NCBI RefSeq assembly: GCF_040750475.1
Contig: NZ_JABJVY010000008.1
Coordinates: forward strand, 62,001 to 126,000
DNA length: 64,000 bases
Source of the DNA: Amorphus sp040750475
GTDB lineage: Bacteria; Pseudomonadota; Alphaproteobacteria; Rhizobiales; Amorphaceae
Direction of reading: 5' to 3'
Below the pieces are notes generated by a model, which ran no database searches, was not told where the DNA came from, and saw only the letters and a list, made by a program, of their open reading frames with translations. Position numbers and translations under genes: made by a program. Positions 34,101-43,518 of this stretch are shown here, piece by piece. Position 1 is the stretch's first letter; the number at the start of each line of letters is the position of its first letter.

Positions 34101-34115
34101 ATTAGCAATGCTAAT
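34101..34115 (-). promoter_or_regulatory. Candidate LysR binding site upstream of the thiol dioxygenase gene
   Basis: ATTAGC-AAT-GCTAAT is a perfect 6-base inverted repeat with a three-base centre and fits the T-N11-A pattern of LysR operators. It lies about 107 bases before the dioxygenase ATG at 33994, in an AT-rich patch (34095-34125) inside the gap after the LysR gene. The neighbouring ATATATAGAC could contribute promoter elements. Confidence 0.55.
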
Positions 34116-34207
34116 ATATAGACACCAAACATAGGCCCAAGAGGACCAGGATCTAATCTATCTGCTCACCCTATGGGCACGCTTCGCACAGAGGCACAGC
34201 GCGTTAA

Positions 34208-35053
34208 TTAGCCGGCGCAGATTTGCTCGAACAGGGTGTTGGCCGCCTGCGAGAGCGGCGCGTTGCTGTGATAGATGTAGAAATTGATGTCCGGCAGAGG
34301 CGGAAGCCCCTCCCGCTCGCCCAGGACCTTCAGCTCCGGCCTCAGCATTTCCGGCGTTCGGGCCGTGGTGCCCAACCCCGCATTGAGCGCAACGTGAATG
34401 CTCGACAGATTGGGACAGGTATAGCGCTCGATGTGGGGCACGCCGCGCTGTTCGAGCGCATTGAGCGCCATGCGGCGGAAGATGGAGGGCTCGTCGGCCA
34501 AGACCAGCGGCACCGGCTGGCGCCGATCGAGCTCGAACGAGGCCGCCGCGATCCAGATCGTCGGAGACGTCCGTAGAAGCTTGCCCCGGAAGCGCTCCGA
34601 ATGACGCGTCGTCAGCGTCATGTCGAGACGGCCATTTTCCAGATGGACCATCAGGTTCGGGCTGCGATCCACCGTCAGCATCACATGAACACGCGGATTG
34701 GATCGCGCAAAGTTGGAAAGAAAGCGCGGCAGGATCGAGTCGGCCACGTCGTGCGGCGCGCCGATCCGCACCTCACCGCTCTGCTGGGAGGAATTGACCG
34801 TAAACACGGCCTGATCGTTCAGCGCGATGATCTGGCGCGCATAGGTCAGGAGGTTCTGGCCCGCCTCGTTGAGCTTGCGCTGCCGGCCGACCTTTTCGAA
34901 GAGTTGCTGGCCCAAAGCGTCTTCGAGCCGACGCATCTGCTGGCTCACGGCGGACTGGGTGCGAAAGATGCGCCGCGCCGCCGCCGAGAAGCTTCCCTCT
35001 TCCGCAATCGCGACGAAGGTGCGCAACAGCTCCGTTTCGAGATTGATTAGCAT
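34208..35053 (-). CDS. LysR family transcriptional regulator
   Basis: The protein has 281 residues. The N-terminal winged helix-turn-helix is LETELLRTFVAIAEEGSFSAAARRIFRTQSAVSQQMRRLEDALG (about 5-48), followed by the linker helix and a periplasmic-binding-type effector domain (about 88-275). It precedes the thiol dioxygenase gene on the same strand with a 213-base gap holding a LysR-box-like palindrome, so it probably controls that operon. The ligand is unknown; a thiol, O-acetylserine-like molecule or the transported acid would fit. Confidence 0.9.
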   Translation of the reverse strand: MLINLETELLRTFVAIAEEGSFSAAARRIFRTQSAVSQQMRRLEDALGQQLFEKVGRQRKLNEAGQNLLTYARQIIALNDQAVFTVNSSQQSGEVRIGAPHDVADSILPRFLSNFARSNPRVHVMLTVDRSPNLMVHLENGRLDMTLTTRHSERFRGKLLRTSPTIWIAAASFELDRRQPVPLVLADEPSIFRRMALNALEQRGVPHIERYTCPNLSSIHVALNAGLGTTARTPEMLRPELKVLGEREGLPPLPDINFYIYHSNAPLSQAANTLFEQICAG

Positions 35054-35213
35054 CGATACATTCGCGACAGGCCCGTTTCAGGCGAGCTTTTGGCTCTGAC
35101 CCCGGCCTCAGGCGCGGACATGCAGTCGCGCCGGTCGAAGTCATCGGTCACGGAGGCGGCGCCGGCGACAGCCCGAACGGCGCCGCGGCTCACTCACATG
35201 CCGGCCGGCCGGA

Positions 35214-36083
35214 TCACCCGCGGATCTCCTTCGGCGAAACACCGAACCTTTTGCGAAACGCCACGGAGAGATGGGCGGGGCTGAATCCAACCTTATAGGC
35301 GACCGAAGCGACATTCATATCGCCGGCGGCAAGCATTTGAAAGGCCGTATCCAGCCGCAGGGTTTGCACATAGTCCGCGACGGTCGTCTCGAACGCCAAC
35401 TTGAAGCCCGCCGTCAGCTTCCGCCGGTTGAGACCGACGCGCAGGCTGAGTTCGGAGAGCGACGGAGGCCGGTCGAAACACGCGTCCAGGATGTCGCGCG
35501 CGGCATGCAGCTTCGCAAGATCATCCGTGGTCAGACGGACGCTCGGCGGCGGAGCCTCGTCGAAGGCATCGAGCATAAGACCGGCGACCTGCATCGCCAT
35601 ACCCGCCCGCAACAAAGGCGTGCCGGCGCCCTTGCGACGAGGACCCGCCGCCTCCGCCCCGAATGCGCAGATGCGCTGGCTGGCGGGCGCGACGGCAAGC
35701 TGCGGACGGTCGGTGTCTTCCACCCGCAAGGCTCGTCGGATTCCCTCCAAATCCGACGAAAACTGCGTGTCCAAAAACGACGCCGGCAACGTCACCAACG
35801 TGAAATGGATTGCGTTGCTGGGCTCGAACGACTGAAGCCCCTCCTCCTCGTGACAGTTCCAGATCGCACAGACCGCCGGACCGGCGACACGGACCTGCTT
35901 CGTCTTCGGCAGCTTGCACAGAAGCGCGCCCGAACGAACCAGAACCAGCTTCAGCCCCCGATGCAACTGCTCGTGTTCCCACGTTTCCTGAAGCCGCCGG
36001 ATCGTACCGCTATGGAGGGATATGGCATCGTCGTGCATGGGAGCGATCGCGTCAGGATACATAGATGCTTGATTTGAAGTCAC
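35214..36083 (-). CDS. AraC family transcriptional regulator (siderophore-uptake type)
   Basis: This 289-residue protein has a C-terminal double helix-turn-helix (about 190-289): LSLRVGLNRRKLTAGFKLAF, then MNVASVAYKVGFSPAHLSVAFRKRFGVSPKEIRG. The N-terminal part is a cupin-like sensor. This layout matches PchR/RhrA-type activators that bind ferric siderophore and switch on the matching receptor. It is encoded divergently from the TonB receptor gene with a 263-base gap, the normal arrangement for that control. Several in-frame Met codons near the N-terminus leave the exact start uncertain. Confidence 0.87.
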   Translation of the reverse strand: MTSNQASMYPDAIAPMHDDAISLHSGTIRRLQETWEHEQLHRGLKLVLVRSGALLCKLPKTKQVRVAGPAVCAIWNCHEEEGLQSFEPSNAIHFTLVTLPASFLDTQFSSDLEGIRRALRVEDTDRPQLAVAPASQRICAFGAEAAGPRRKGAGTPLLRAGMAMQVAGLMLDAFDEAPPPSVRLTTDDLAKLHAARDILDACFDRPPSLSELSLRVGLNRRKLTAGFKLAFETTVADYVQTLRLDTAFQMLAAGDMNVASVAYKVGFSPAHLSVAFRKRFGVSPKEIRG

Positions 36084-36346
36084 CGGCCCGAAATTCGAAG
36101 TCTTCTATTAGAAATAATTTACAAGAATGCCTCCACCACCTCGCATATCGAGCGCTCTTTCGCCCCAGATCCGCAGCAAACAACATAAGTTAGAGGAGTT
36201 CTTTTCTAGCGAACCAGTCGACCGTCGGCGATCGGGAGCGTCGCCTAAAAGATGAGTGCCGCCGTCTAAAGGCGCATTTGTTGCCGCTTCTGCGGGAGCA
36301 TGCAAGTCACAAAATCTGACTTCTTTGTTCAGGTTTCGAGGCTCCC

Positions 36347-38500
36347 ATGATGCGTCTTCCCCCCCATCGCCGCCCGGTCAGCGAGCGCACCCTTCTCCTC
36401 GTCGGAGGTCTGATCCTGCTGTTCGGCAATGCCGCCTCGGCCCAGCAAGATGCGGCGGTTCTCGACCAGATCGAAATTTCGGCGGAACGCGCGGACGGCC
36501 CGGTGAACGGCTACGTTGCGCGACAAAGCTCGACCGCAAGCATGACCGGCACGCCGATCCTGGAAACGCCGCAGTCGGTGTCGGTCGTCGGGCGCCAGGA
36601 ACTCGACGACCGCCAAGTCCAAACGACGACGGAAGCGCTTCAATATGTCCCCGGCGTCTTTGCGTCCACGAGCGCCGTTTCGCGCCGCTTCGACTATTTC
36701 AGCATCCGAGGGTTCGATGCCACGCTGAGCGGAATGCTGCTGGACGGCCTCCGCTCGACCACCGCCCAGTCCTATGTCCGCTACCAGCCCTACGGCATGG
36801 AACGCGCCGAAGTCCTGCGCGGCCCGACTTCGTTCCTGTACGGCCCGACCTCTCTCGGCGGCGCGGTCAACATGATCAGCAAGCGCCCGACCCGCGAGAC
36901 GAGGCGCGAGATCGGCATCCAGACCGGCAGCTACGACCGCAAGCAGCTCCAGTTCGATCTGTCCGGCCCGCTCAACGACGACGAGAAGCTGTTTTATCGT
37001 CTCGTCGGCGTCGGTCGCTTAAGCGACACCCAGTTCGACTACGTTCCCGATGACACGGCCTATGTCGCGCCATCCTTCACCTGGGCGCCGGACGACCTGA
37101 CCTCGCTCACCGTTCTGGCGTCCTACACCCACGACGTATTCGGGCCGCCGCGGCCCTATCTGCCGATTCAGGGGACGCTCCTTCCCAATCCCAACGGCGA
37201 GCTGCCCTGGAACACCTATCTGGACGGCAGCGACCTCCACAACAGCAACACCCAGGCGAACCTCGGCTACGAGTTCGACCACGCTTTCGACGAGCGGTGG
37301 TCGTTCCACTCCGCCGCCCGCTACACCCGAAACGAGCTGACCACCCAGACCCTGTCGGGAATGGGACTGGCGAGCGACATGCGGACCCTCAACCGGACCG
37401 CCTATCAGTTCGGGATCGTCGGCGACATTCTCTCAACCGACAACCACGCGACCGTCGATTGGGGTACGGGAGAGATCGAGGGCACGTCGGTGTTCGGCGT
37501 CTCCTACCGCCACACCAAGGAGGACTACTATCTCGACTACGGACGGGCCCCGAGCGTGGACATCTACAACCCCACGTACGGCACCGGCTTCTATGCCGGG
37601 ACCCCGTTCACCCGGACCAAGCAGACCGGAAACGAGCTCGGGCTCTACACCGAAAACACCGTCACGCTGATGGATCGTCTGGTGCTGGATCTGGCCGGCC
37701 GGCAGGACTGGGCCTGGGTCGACACCGACGACCTGTTGACCAACACCTCCGCCAACCAGGACGACAACGCCTTCACCTATCGGGCGGGCCTTTCCTATCT
37801 GACGCCGTTCGGCATCGCCCCCTATGCCAGCTACACGACCTCGTTCCTGCCCGTGCTGGGTACGAACTTCTACGGCGAGCCTTACAAGCCGACGACGGGC
37901 GAACAGGTCGAGATCGGGGTGAAATACGAGCCGGAGACGTTCGACGCGCTGTTCACGGCCGCCTGGTTCCATCTGGCGCAGAACGACGTGTTGACGGCGG
38001 ATCCGAACAACCCGCTCAACACCATTCAGACCGGACAGGTCACGTCGCGCGGGGTCGAGCTGTCGGCTTCCGTCAACGTCACCGAAGCGTTCCGCCTCGT
38101 CGCGAACTACACCTATCTCGACCAGGAGGTGACGGAGAGCACCGACCCCGTGGCGCTTGGAAACCGCCCGACCGGAGAGCCCGAACACATGGCTTCCGTG
38201 TGGGCGGACTATGAGCTCGTCACTGGGCCGCTTCGCGGGTTCGGGTTCGGAGCGGGCCTGCGCTATATCGGCTCCTCCTACGCCGACACCGCCAACACCA
38301 TCACCGTGCCGGACACCACGCTGGTCGACGCGGCGCTGCGCTACGATTTCGGAAAGCAGTTCCCAGACCTGGACGGACTTCAGCTCAGCGTCAACGCGAC
38401 CAACCTGTTCGACGAGCACTACTACACCTCCTGCTCCGCCCGAAGCTGCTCGGAGGGTTACGACCGCTCGATCATCGGCACGCTCAGCTATCGTTGGTGA
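36347..38500 (+). CDS. TonB-dependent siderophore receptor
   Basis: The protein has 717 residues. It has a Sec signal peptide ending NAASAQ (about residue 33), then a TonB-box-like VLDQIEISAE. The plug domain contains TPQSVSVVGRQELDDRQ and RGFDATLSGMLLDGLR; GMERAEVLRGPTSFLYGPTSLGGAVNMISKRPT is the classic FhuA-like siderophore receptor block. The 22-strand barrel follows, with NLFDEHYYTSC near the end and a C-terminal aromatic residue in LSYRW for outer-membrane insertion. It binds a ferric siderophore and takes it up using TonB energy. The next gene's ribosome binding site overlaps its stop region, so the four genes to 41532 form one operon. Confidence 0.93.
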   Translation: MMRLPPHRRPVSERTLLLVGGLILLFGNAASAQQDAAVLDQIEISAERADGPVNGYVARQSSTASMTGTPILETPQSVSVVGRQELDDRQVQTTTEALQYVPGVFASTSAVSRRFDYFSIRGFDATLSGMLLDGLRSTTAQSYVRYQPYGMERAEVLRGPTSFLYGPTSLGGAVNMISKRPTRETRREIGIQTGSYDRKQLQFDLSGPLNDDEKLFYRLVGVGRLSDTQFDYVPDDTAYVAPSFTWAPDDLTSLTVLASYTHDVFGPPRPYLPIQGTLLPNPNGELPWNTYLDGSDLHNSNTQANLGYEFDHAFDERWSFHSAARYTRNELTTQTLSGMGLASDMRTLNRTAYQFGIVGDILSTDNHATVDWGTGEIEGTSVFGVSYRHTKEDYYLDYGRAPSVDIYNPTYGTGFYAGTPFTRTKQTGNELGLYTENTVTLMDRLVLDLAGRQDWAWVDTDDLLTNTSANQDDNAFTYRAGLSYLTPFGIAPYASYTTSFLPVLGTNFYGEPYKPTTGEQVEIGVKYEPETFDALFTAAWFHLAQNDVLTADPNNPLNTIQTGQVTSRGVELSASVNVTEAFRLVANYTYLDQEVTESTDPVALGNRPTGEPEHMASVWADYELVTGPLRGFGFGAGLRYIGSSYADTANTITVPDTTLVDAALRYDFGKQFPDLDGLQLSVNATNLFDEHYYTSCSARSCSEGYDRSIIGTLSYRW

Positions 38501-38510
38501 GGAGGCGGAA

Positions 38511-39662
38511 ATGGGATCCAAAGCCATGTTCGACACGATGGGACACACCGCGCGTCGCGTCCTGCTGACAGTCTTCGTCGCGGCCGGGCTGATCGCCACG
38601 CTGATACCCGCCACGCGAACGGCCTCCGCCGAGCCGATCACCGTCACCGACATGCGCGGCCGTAAGGTGACGTTGCCGGAACCGGCGGAGCGCGTCGTGC
38701 TCCCGGAGGGGCGCCATATCCTGACGCTGGCGCTTCTCGACGACGACCCGGCTTCGCTGCTGGCGGGCTGGGGCAACGATCTGGAGCGCTATTCGCCGGC
38801 GACCTATGAGGCGGTGGCGAACGCGTTTCCGGCGGTCCGCTCGCTGCCGATCGTCGGCGGAGCCGCGGGCCAGACCGTATCGATGGAGGCGATCATCGCG
38901 GCCGATCCCGACCTGGTCGTCTTCACCTTGTACGGCCCCGCACCGGAAGGCCTCGACCGGTTGGACGCGGCCGGAATCCCCTACGTTTTCGTCGATTTCT
39001 TCCAGGAGCCGCTGCGGAAAACGGTGCCAAGCATGCGCCTGCTCGGCGCGGTTCTGGGCCGTGAAGACCGGGCCGAAGCCTTTGTCGCGTTCTACGAGCA
39101 GCACATGAACGCTGTTGCCGAGCGCCTGTCGGGGACGGAGCGCACGCCCGATGTCTTCTTCCATCTCAACCCGAACGGCCGCGACTGTTGCGTGACCTCC
39201 GGTCCGGGAAATATGAGCGACTTCATCGCGGCCGCCGGCGGCCACAATATCGGAGCCGACAAGGTGCCCGGCGCGATCGGACGGCTTAGCCTGGAATATG
39301 TCCTCGCCGCCGACCCGGATTTCTATCTCGCCGGTGGCGGCTCCACGGTCAGCCCGGGCGGCCTGAAAATCGGGCCCGGCGTGTCTCCGGACGAGGCCCG
39401 GACGACGCTTGAGCACGTAGCCGAAACGCCCGGCGTCGCGCGGCTCGGCGCGATCGAGACCGGACGGGGCGCCGGCATCTGGCTGTTCTTCTTCGACAAT
39501 CCGCTGTTCTTCGTCGGCGTCGAAGCGATGGCCACCCTGCTCCATCCCGAGCTGTTCGCCGATGTCGATCCAGAGCAGACGCTTGCCACCCTCGAGCGAG
39601 ACTTCCTGTCCATCGACCTCGCCGGCACCTTCTGGATGCCGTTGCCGACCCCCGCACGATGA
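38511..39662 (+). CDS. Iron-siderophore ABC transporter substrate-binding protein (FecB/FepB-like)
   Basis: The protein has 383 residues from the ATG at 38511, right after a GGAGG site. A long N-terminal hydrophobic segment ends ASAEP (about residue 44) as a signal peptide. The mature protein starts ITVTDMRGRKVTLPEPAERVVLP, as in class III siderophore-binding proteins, and the IIAADPDLVVFT block follows. It takes the siderophore from the receptor to the inner-membrane permease. DCCVTSGPGNMSDFIAAAGG is a recognisable second-lobe segment. Its stop overlaps the permease start. Confidence 0.88.
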   Translation: MGSKAMFDTMGHTARRVLLTVFVAAGLIATLIPATRTASAEPITVTDMRGRKVTLPEPAERVVLPEGRHILTLALLDDDPASLLAGWGNDLERYSPATYEAVANAFPAVRSLPIVGGAAGQTVSMEAIIAADPDLVVFTLYGPAPEGLDRLDAAGIPYVFVDFFQEPLRKTVPSMRLLGAVLGREDRAEAFVAFYEQHMNAVAERLSGTERTPDVFFHLNPNGRDCCVTSGPGNMSDFIAAAGGHNIGADKVPGAIGRLSLEYVLAADPDFYLAGGGSTVSPGGLKIGPGVSPDEARTTLEHVAETPGVARLGAIETGRGAGIWLFFFDNPLFFVGVEAMATLLHPELFADVDPEQTLATLERDFLSIDLAGTFWMPLPTPAR

Positions 39663-40732
39663 GGACAATCGAACCGGGCGAGGATGTCGCGCACCACCGC
39701 GACATCCTTTATGCCCATGCGCGCGCGGTCCGCAGGCGGGTCGGCTGGATTGCCGCGCTTGCGGCCATTCTCGTTGTCAGCGTCGTCCTCGACCTGATGA
39801 CCGGGCCGGCGTGGTTGGGCGCCGGAGAGGTGGTGCGGAGCCTTCTGACCGGCGGCAGCGGCGGCGCGACGGCGGATGTCGTGGTCTGGCAGGTGCGGTT
39901 GCCGACCGCCTGCCTCGCCGTGCTCGTCGGCGCCAGCCTGAGCCTGGCGGGCACGGAGATGCAGACCATCCTGCGCAATCCGCTCGCCAGCCCGTTTACG
40001 TTGGGCGTGTCGTCGGCCGCAGCGTTCGGGGCGGCGCTTGCGATCGTGCTCGGGATCTCCCTGCCGCTGGTGCCGGAGGCGTTCGCGGTGCCGGCCAATG
40101 CGTTCGTCTTCGCGTTCGGCGCGGTGATGCTGATCCAGCTCATCGCGACCGTGCGCGGCGAAGACGGCAGCGCGCTGATCCTGTTCGGGATCGCCATGGT
40201 GTTCACCTTCAACGCACTCGTCTCCGCCATTCAGTTCGTGGCGCCGGCGGCCTCGTTGCAGGAACTCGTGTTCTGGACGATGGGAGGGCTTGGCCGTGCG
40301 GATCGGGTGTCGGTGTTTGCGACGGCGGCGGTCTTCTGCCTCGTGCTGCCTTTTTCGCTGGCGGCCGCCGTCCGGCTGACGCTGCTTGAGCTCGGCGAGG
40401 AACGGGCCCGCAGCCTCGGCGTATCGCTGCAGCGCCTGCGCTTCGGGTGCCTGGCCCGGGCGAGCCTGCTCGCCGCAACGGCGGTTGCCTTCGCCGGCAC
40501 GATCGGCTTCGTGGGACTGGTCGGGCCGCACGTCGCCCGGCTCATGGTCGGGGACGATCATCGCCTGCTTCTGCCGGCCTCCATCCTGTCCGGCGCCGCC
40601 ATCATGTCGCTATCGAGCATCGCCGCGAAGCTGGTTCTGCCCGGCGTGATCATGCCGATCGGGATCGTCACGACACTGGTCGGGCTGCCCTTTTTCGTGA
40701 TGCTGCTTTTCGGTCGGCGGCGCCGCGGATGA
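39659..40732 (+). CDS. Iron-siderophore ABC transporter permease (FecCD family)
   Basis: This 357-residue FecCD-type permease has about ten membrane helices. WQVRLPTACLAVLVGASLSLAGTEMQTILRNPLASPFTLGVSSAAAFGA is the conserved FecCD region (about 80-128). GTIGFVGLVGPHVARLMVGDDHRLLLP (about 280-306) is the second hallmark, near the ATPase contact. There is only one permease gene, so it must homodimerise. It overlaps the binding-protein stop and the ATPase start (both ATGA), showing tight translational coupling. Confidence 0.92.
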   Translation: MRTIEPGEDVAHHRDILYAHARAVRRRVGWIAALAAILVVSVVLDLMTGPAWLGAGEVVRSLLTGGSGGATADVVVWQVRLPTACLAVLVGASLSLAGTEMQTILRNPLASPFTLGVSSAAAFGAALAIVLGISLPLVPEAFAVPANAFVFAFGAVMLIQLIATVRGEDGSALILFGIAMVFTFNALVSAIQFVAPAASLQELVFWTMGGLGRADRVSVFATAAVFCLVLPFSLAAAVRLTLLELGEERARSLGVSLQRLRFGCLARASLLAATAVAFAGTIGFVGLVGPHVARLMVGDDHRLLLPASILSGAAIMSLSSIAAKLVLPGVIMPIGIVTTLVGLPFFVMLLFGRRRRG

Positions 40733-41532
40733 CCGAGGGCGCGCCGGAAAACCGCCTCGTGGTGAGAGGGTTGTCGGCCTCCTACGGCGCGAAACCGATC
40801 CTCACCGACGTGGACGTGCCGGATCTGGTCGCCGGCTCCATCACCGTCTTCGCCGGCCCGAACGGCGCGGGAAAATCGACGCTCCTTCGCGCGCTTGCCG
40901 GAGCCACGCCGGCAAGCGGCGAGGTTGTCTACGGATCGCGCAATCTTCTGGCGCTCTCCGAGCGCGACCGCGCCAAGGTCGTCGGTTTCGTGCCCCAGGC
41001 AGGCCCCGGGGCCACCCGGCTGACGGTGATCGATGCCGTGATTGCGTCGCTGCGTCTATTTGCCGGAAGCCTGTCCGCCGGCGAGACGAAGCGCGCCGCG
41101 TGCGCTACCCTCGATCGGCTGGGCATTCTCAACCTCGCCTTGCGACCGCTGGCAGAGCTATCGGGCGGCCAGCGCCAGCTTGCCGTTCTGGCGCAATCGC
41201 TCGCGCGGCAACCTCGCGTGCTGCTGCTCGACGAGCCGACCAGCGCCCTCGATCTGAGGCACCAGTTCGAGGTGATGTCGGTCGTGAAATCGATTGCCGC
41301 AGAAGGCCGCATCGTCGCGCTGGTCCTACACGACCTGTCGCTGGCGGCGCGCTGGGCGGACCGGATCGTGTTTCTGAAGGCCGGCCGCATCGTCACATCG
41401 GGCCCGACCGGTGACGTCCTCCGTCCGGCCACCCTGCACGATGTCTACCAGGTCCATGCCGATGTGAAATGGGTCTCCGACGACGACCCGCACGTCACCA
41501 TTGCGGACGTCGCGCGACCGGGCCCGGACTGA
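40729..41532 (+). CDS. Iron-siderophore ABC transporter ATP-binding protein (FecE/FhuC-like)
   Basis: The protein has 267 residues from the ATG at 40729, which overlaps the permease stop. Walker A is GPNGAGKSTLLRAL (about 44-57), the signature is LSGGQRQLAVLAQSL and Walker B is VLLLDEPTSALDLRHQ. The switch histidine lies in ALVLHDLSLAARWAD. The FhuC/FecE-type Q-loop is VGFVPQAGPG. It powers the FecCD-type channel and ends the siderophore operon; a low-GC stretch follows. Confidence 0.92.
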   Translation: MTEGAPENRLVVRGLSASYGAKPILTDVDVPDLVAGSITVFAGPNGAGKSTLLRALAGATPASGEVVYGSRNLLALSERDRAKVVGFVPQAGPGATRLTVIDAVIASLRLFAGSLSAGETKRAACATLDRLGILNLALRPLAELSGGQRQLAVLAQSLARQPRVLLLDEPTSALDLRHQFEVMSVVKSIAAEGRIVALVLHDLSLAARWADRIVFLKAGRIVTSGPTGDVLRPATLHDVYQVHADVKWVSDDDPHVTIADVARPGPD

Positions 41533-41740
41533 CCCCACCCAACCATTTACACGAAGCGGCAACTTCACCCCTAAAGAAAATAGGATGAATTCTTCCATAT
41601 TACTCAATAAATTCTAATAACTTCGGTAGCTTCTTCAGATAAAATATTCGAAAACGCATGCGCACAACGGAACGGCCCTCACTTGCCAGGCGCGAGACGA
41701 TATGCAACCCTAAATTTACTCCTGGATAGAATGGAGGCCT

Positions 41741-43228
41741 ATGATGGGAACCCCAAGTAATTTCGAACAGCTCGTTTTGGAATTGGTCAACAGGGCAAGA
41801 GCCGATCCGTTGGGAGAGCTGGAAAAGCTCATTCCGAGCGCATCTCCGATTGTTGGCATCCAGGATAACATCACAAGCGCTCTTCAGTACTTTAATGTAA
41901 GCTATGATTTACTTGCCTCTCAATTATCCGCAACGCCAGCGGCGGCTCCTTTGGCCTGGAACGATTTTCTGGGCGCTTCGGCCGATCAGCATTCCGACTT
42001 GATGATTCAATATGATCAGCAATCTCACAACCTACCGGGCGAGGGTGGGCTGCTCGACAGAGTAGAAAGCGCTGGGTATACGGGCCTAAGGTCTATTGCG
42101 GAGAACATTTACGCCTATACCCAGGACCCCCTGCATGGTCATGCAGGTTTCTATATCGATTGGGGGCTTGGTCCCGGCGGGATTCAGGACCCACCAGGGC
42201 ACCGGTTATCGATCCTCAATCCCGAGATGACAGAAATCGGGGTTGGCGTTAGCGAAGTGGCGAATCCCGGGCTCAATGTTGGCCCTTTTACAATGACGCA
42301 ACACATCGGCACGCGCTGGAATGCCGATTCAATGCTTGTCGGCGTCGTCATTCGCGACAGCGACGACGATGATTTCTATGACCTCGGCGAAGGAGTCGGG
42401 GATGTCACGATCGAGGCAAGGGGATCCGCCGGCACCTTCACAACGACAACATCCTCTTCCGGCGGGTATACACTCGCGCTTCCCGAAGGCAGTTACGATG
42501 TGACTTTTTCTGCTAGCGGCGGCGCGGAAACGCTGACGGATTCCGTAACCATTGGTCAGCAGAACGTAAAGCTTGATGCAGATTTAAACTCGATAAATGG
42601 CGGAGGAGAGCCCGCCGAGCCGGATTTCGACCTTCTGGCGCTTTCCATATCGGAGCAAACCGCAGCGCTCTACGTCGGGTATTTTGGACGAGCGCCGGAT
42701 CCTGGCGGACACTCTTTCTGGAACGATGCGTACCAGGCGGTTCTCGGGGACAATCGCGCCCCTATCGACATTATGGAAGATTTTTCAGAGCATTTCCGGC
42801 TTCAGCCGGAAACATGGGATAAATATGACTTCCTCAATCCTGACAACCAAGGCGCGATAGAAACGGGAGTGGTGCGAGACTTTATTGAGGATGTCTACAC
42901 CAACATTTTCAATCGATCGCCATCTGAAGTCGGCTTGGGATACTGGTCCGATATTATCGAAACCAGGCTCGATAGAGATGAGGAGGTCGGTGACATCGTC
43001 ACCCAGATTATATTGGGCGCCCAGGACGGAGCTTCGGTCGACTGGGATGGGGATGGAATTGAAGAGACCGTATACGATGCATCGACGATATCGAATAAAG
43101 TTACGGTCGCAAATTACTACTCTGAAGAGACATCAGAGGATGAATTCAGCATGTCAGAGGCAATTTCTATAGTTGGATCGGTAACGTCCGACCAGCAATC
43201 GGTGATCGACGCATTTGCTTTAGTCTGA
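41741..43228 (+). CDS. CAP-domain protein with DUF4214 repeats (low-GC)
   Basis: The protein has 495 residues and GGAGG before the first ATG. Residues about 5-190 form a CAP/SCP-like domain, with LVLELVNRARADPLGELE, QHSDLMI, IAENIYAY and a GVGVSE close. Residues about 205-290 form a beta-sandwich of the SdrD/carboxypeptidase-regulatory kind (DSDDDDFYDLGEGVGDVTIE). Residues about 310-450 hold DUF4214-type repeats (AALYVGYFGRAPDPGGHSFWNDA, then DVYTNIFNRSPSEVGLGYWSDII). There is no Sec signal and no RTX nonapeptide, but such proteins are often exported by type I systems through the C-terminus. Both GC content and codon use are lower than the flanks, which suggests transfer. Confidence 0.8.
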   Translation: MMGTPSNFEQLVLELVNRARADPLGELEKLIPSASPIVGIQDNITSALQYFNVSYDLLASQLSATPAAAPLAWNDFLGASADQHSDLMIQYDQQSHNLPGEGGLLDRVESAGYTGLRSIAENIYAYTQDPLHGHAGFYIDWGLGPGGIQDPPGHRLSILNPEMTEIGVGVSEVANPGLNVGPFTMTQHIGTRWNADSMLVGVVIRDSDDDDFYDLGEGVGDVTIEARGSAGTFTTTTSSSGGYTLALPEGSYDVTFSASGGAETLTDSVTIGQQNVKLDADLNSINGGGEPAEPDFDLLALSISEQTAALYVGYFGRAPDPGGHSFWNDAYQAVLGDNRAPIDIMEDFSEHFRLQPETWDKYDFLNPDNQGAIETGVVRDFIEDVYTNIFNRSPSEVGLGYWSDIIETRLDRDEEVGDIVTQIILGAQDGASVDWDGDGIEETVYDASTISNKVTVANYYSEETSEDEFSMSEAISIVGSVTSDQQSVIDAFALV

Positions 43229-43518
43229 GCGTCAGGCAATTGGATTTTCGACGTTCTGCCGTCCGCACTCGCCCCCCTTCGATGGGGGAGGTATTCGCCA
43301 GGGAGGCGTTCCCACACCGGCAACGCCGAAGCAGGCGTTGCACTTCGCTCGTAAAAACATGAGAAATCGTGTCTCCGCCCGTGTGGAAATCGTTTCGCTC
43401 CGATAGGCGGAGATTTCGTTCCGGCCGACGTGGCAATCACCTCGCTTCGCCGCAATAGATCCTCAACGCTCGCCTGCTATCCTCGGCCCTGATCCCCTGA
43501 CCGGCCGGGAGGAAGCAC

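Noticed and set aside
41741..43228. RTX toxin or adhesin
   Set aside because: There are no GGxGxDxUx repeats; the C-terminal part fits DUF4214 instead.
43229..43518. Guanidine riboswitch before the SMR gene
   Set aside because: No ACGR-loop hairpin pair or ykkC-like core is visible, and the protein is of the EmrE/Qac subtype.
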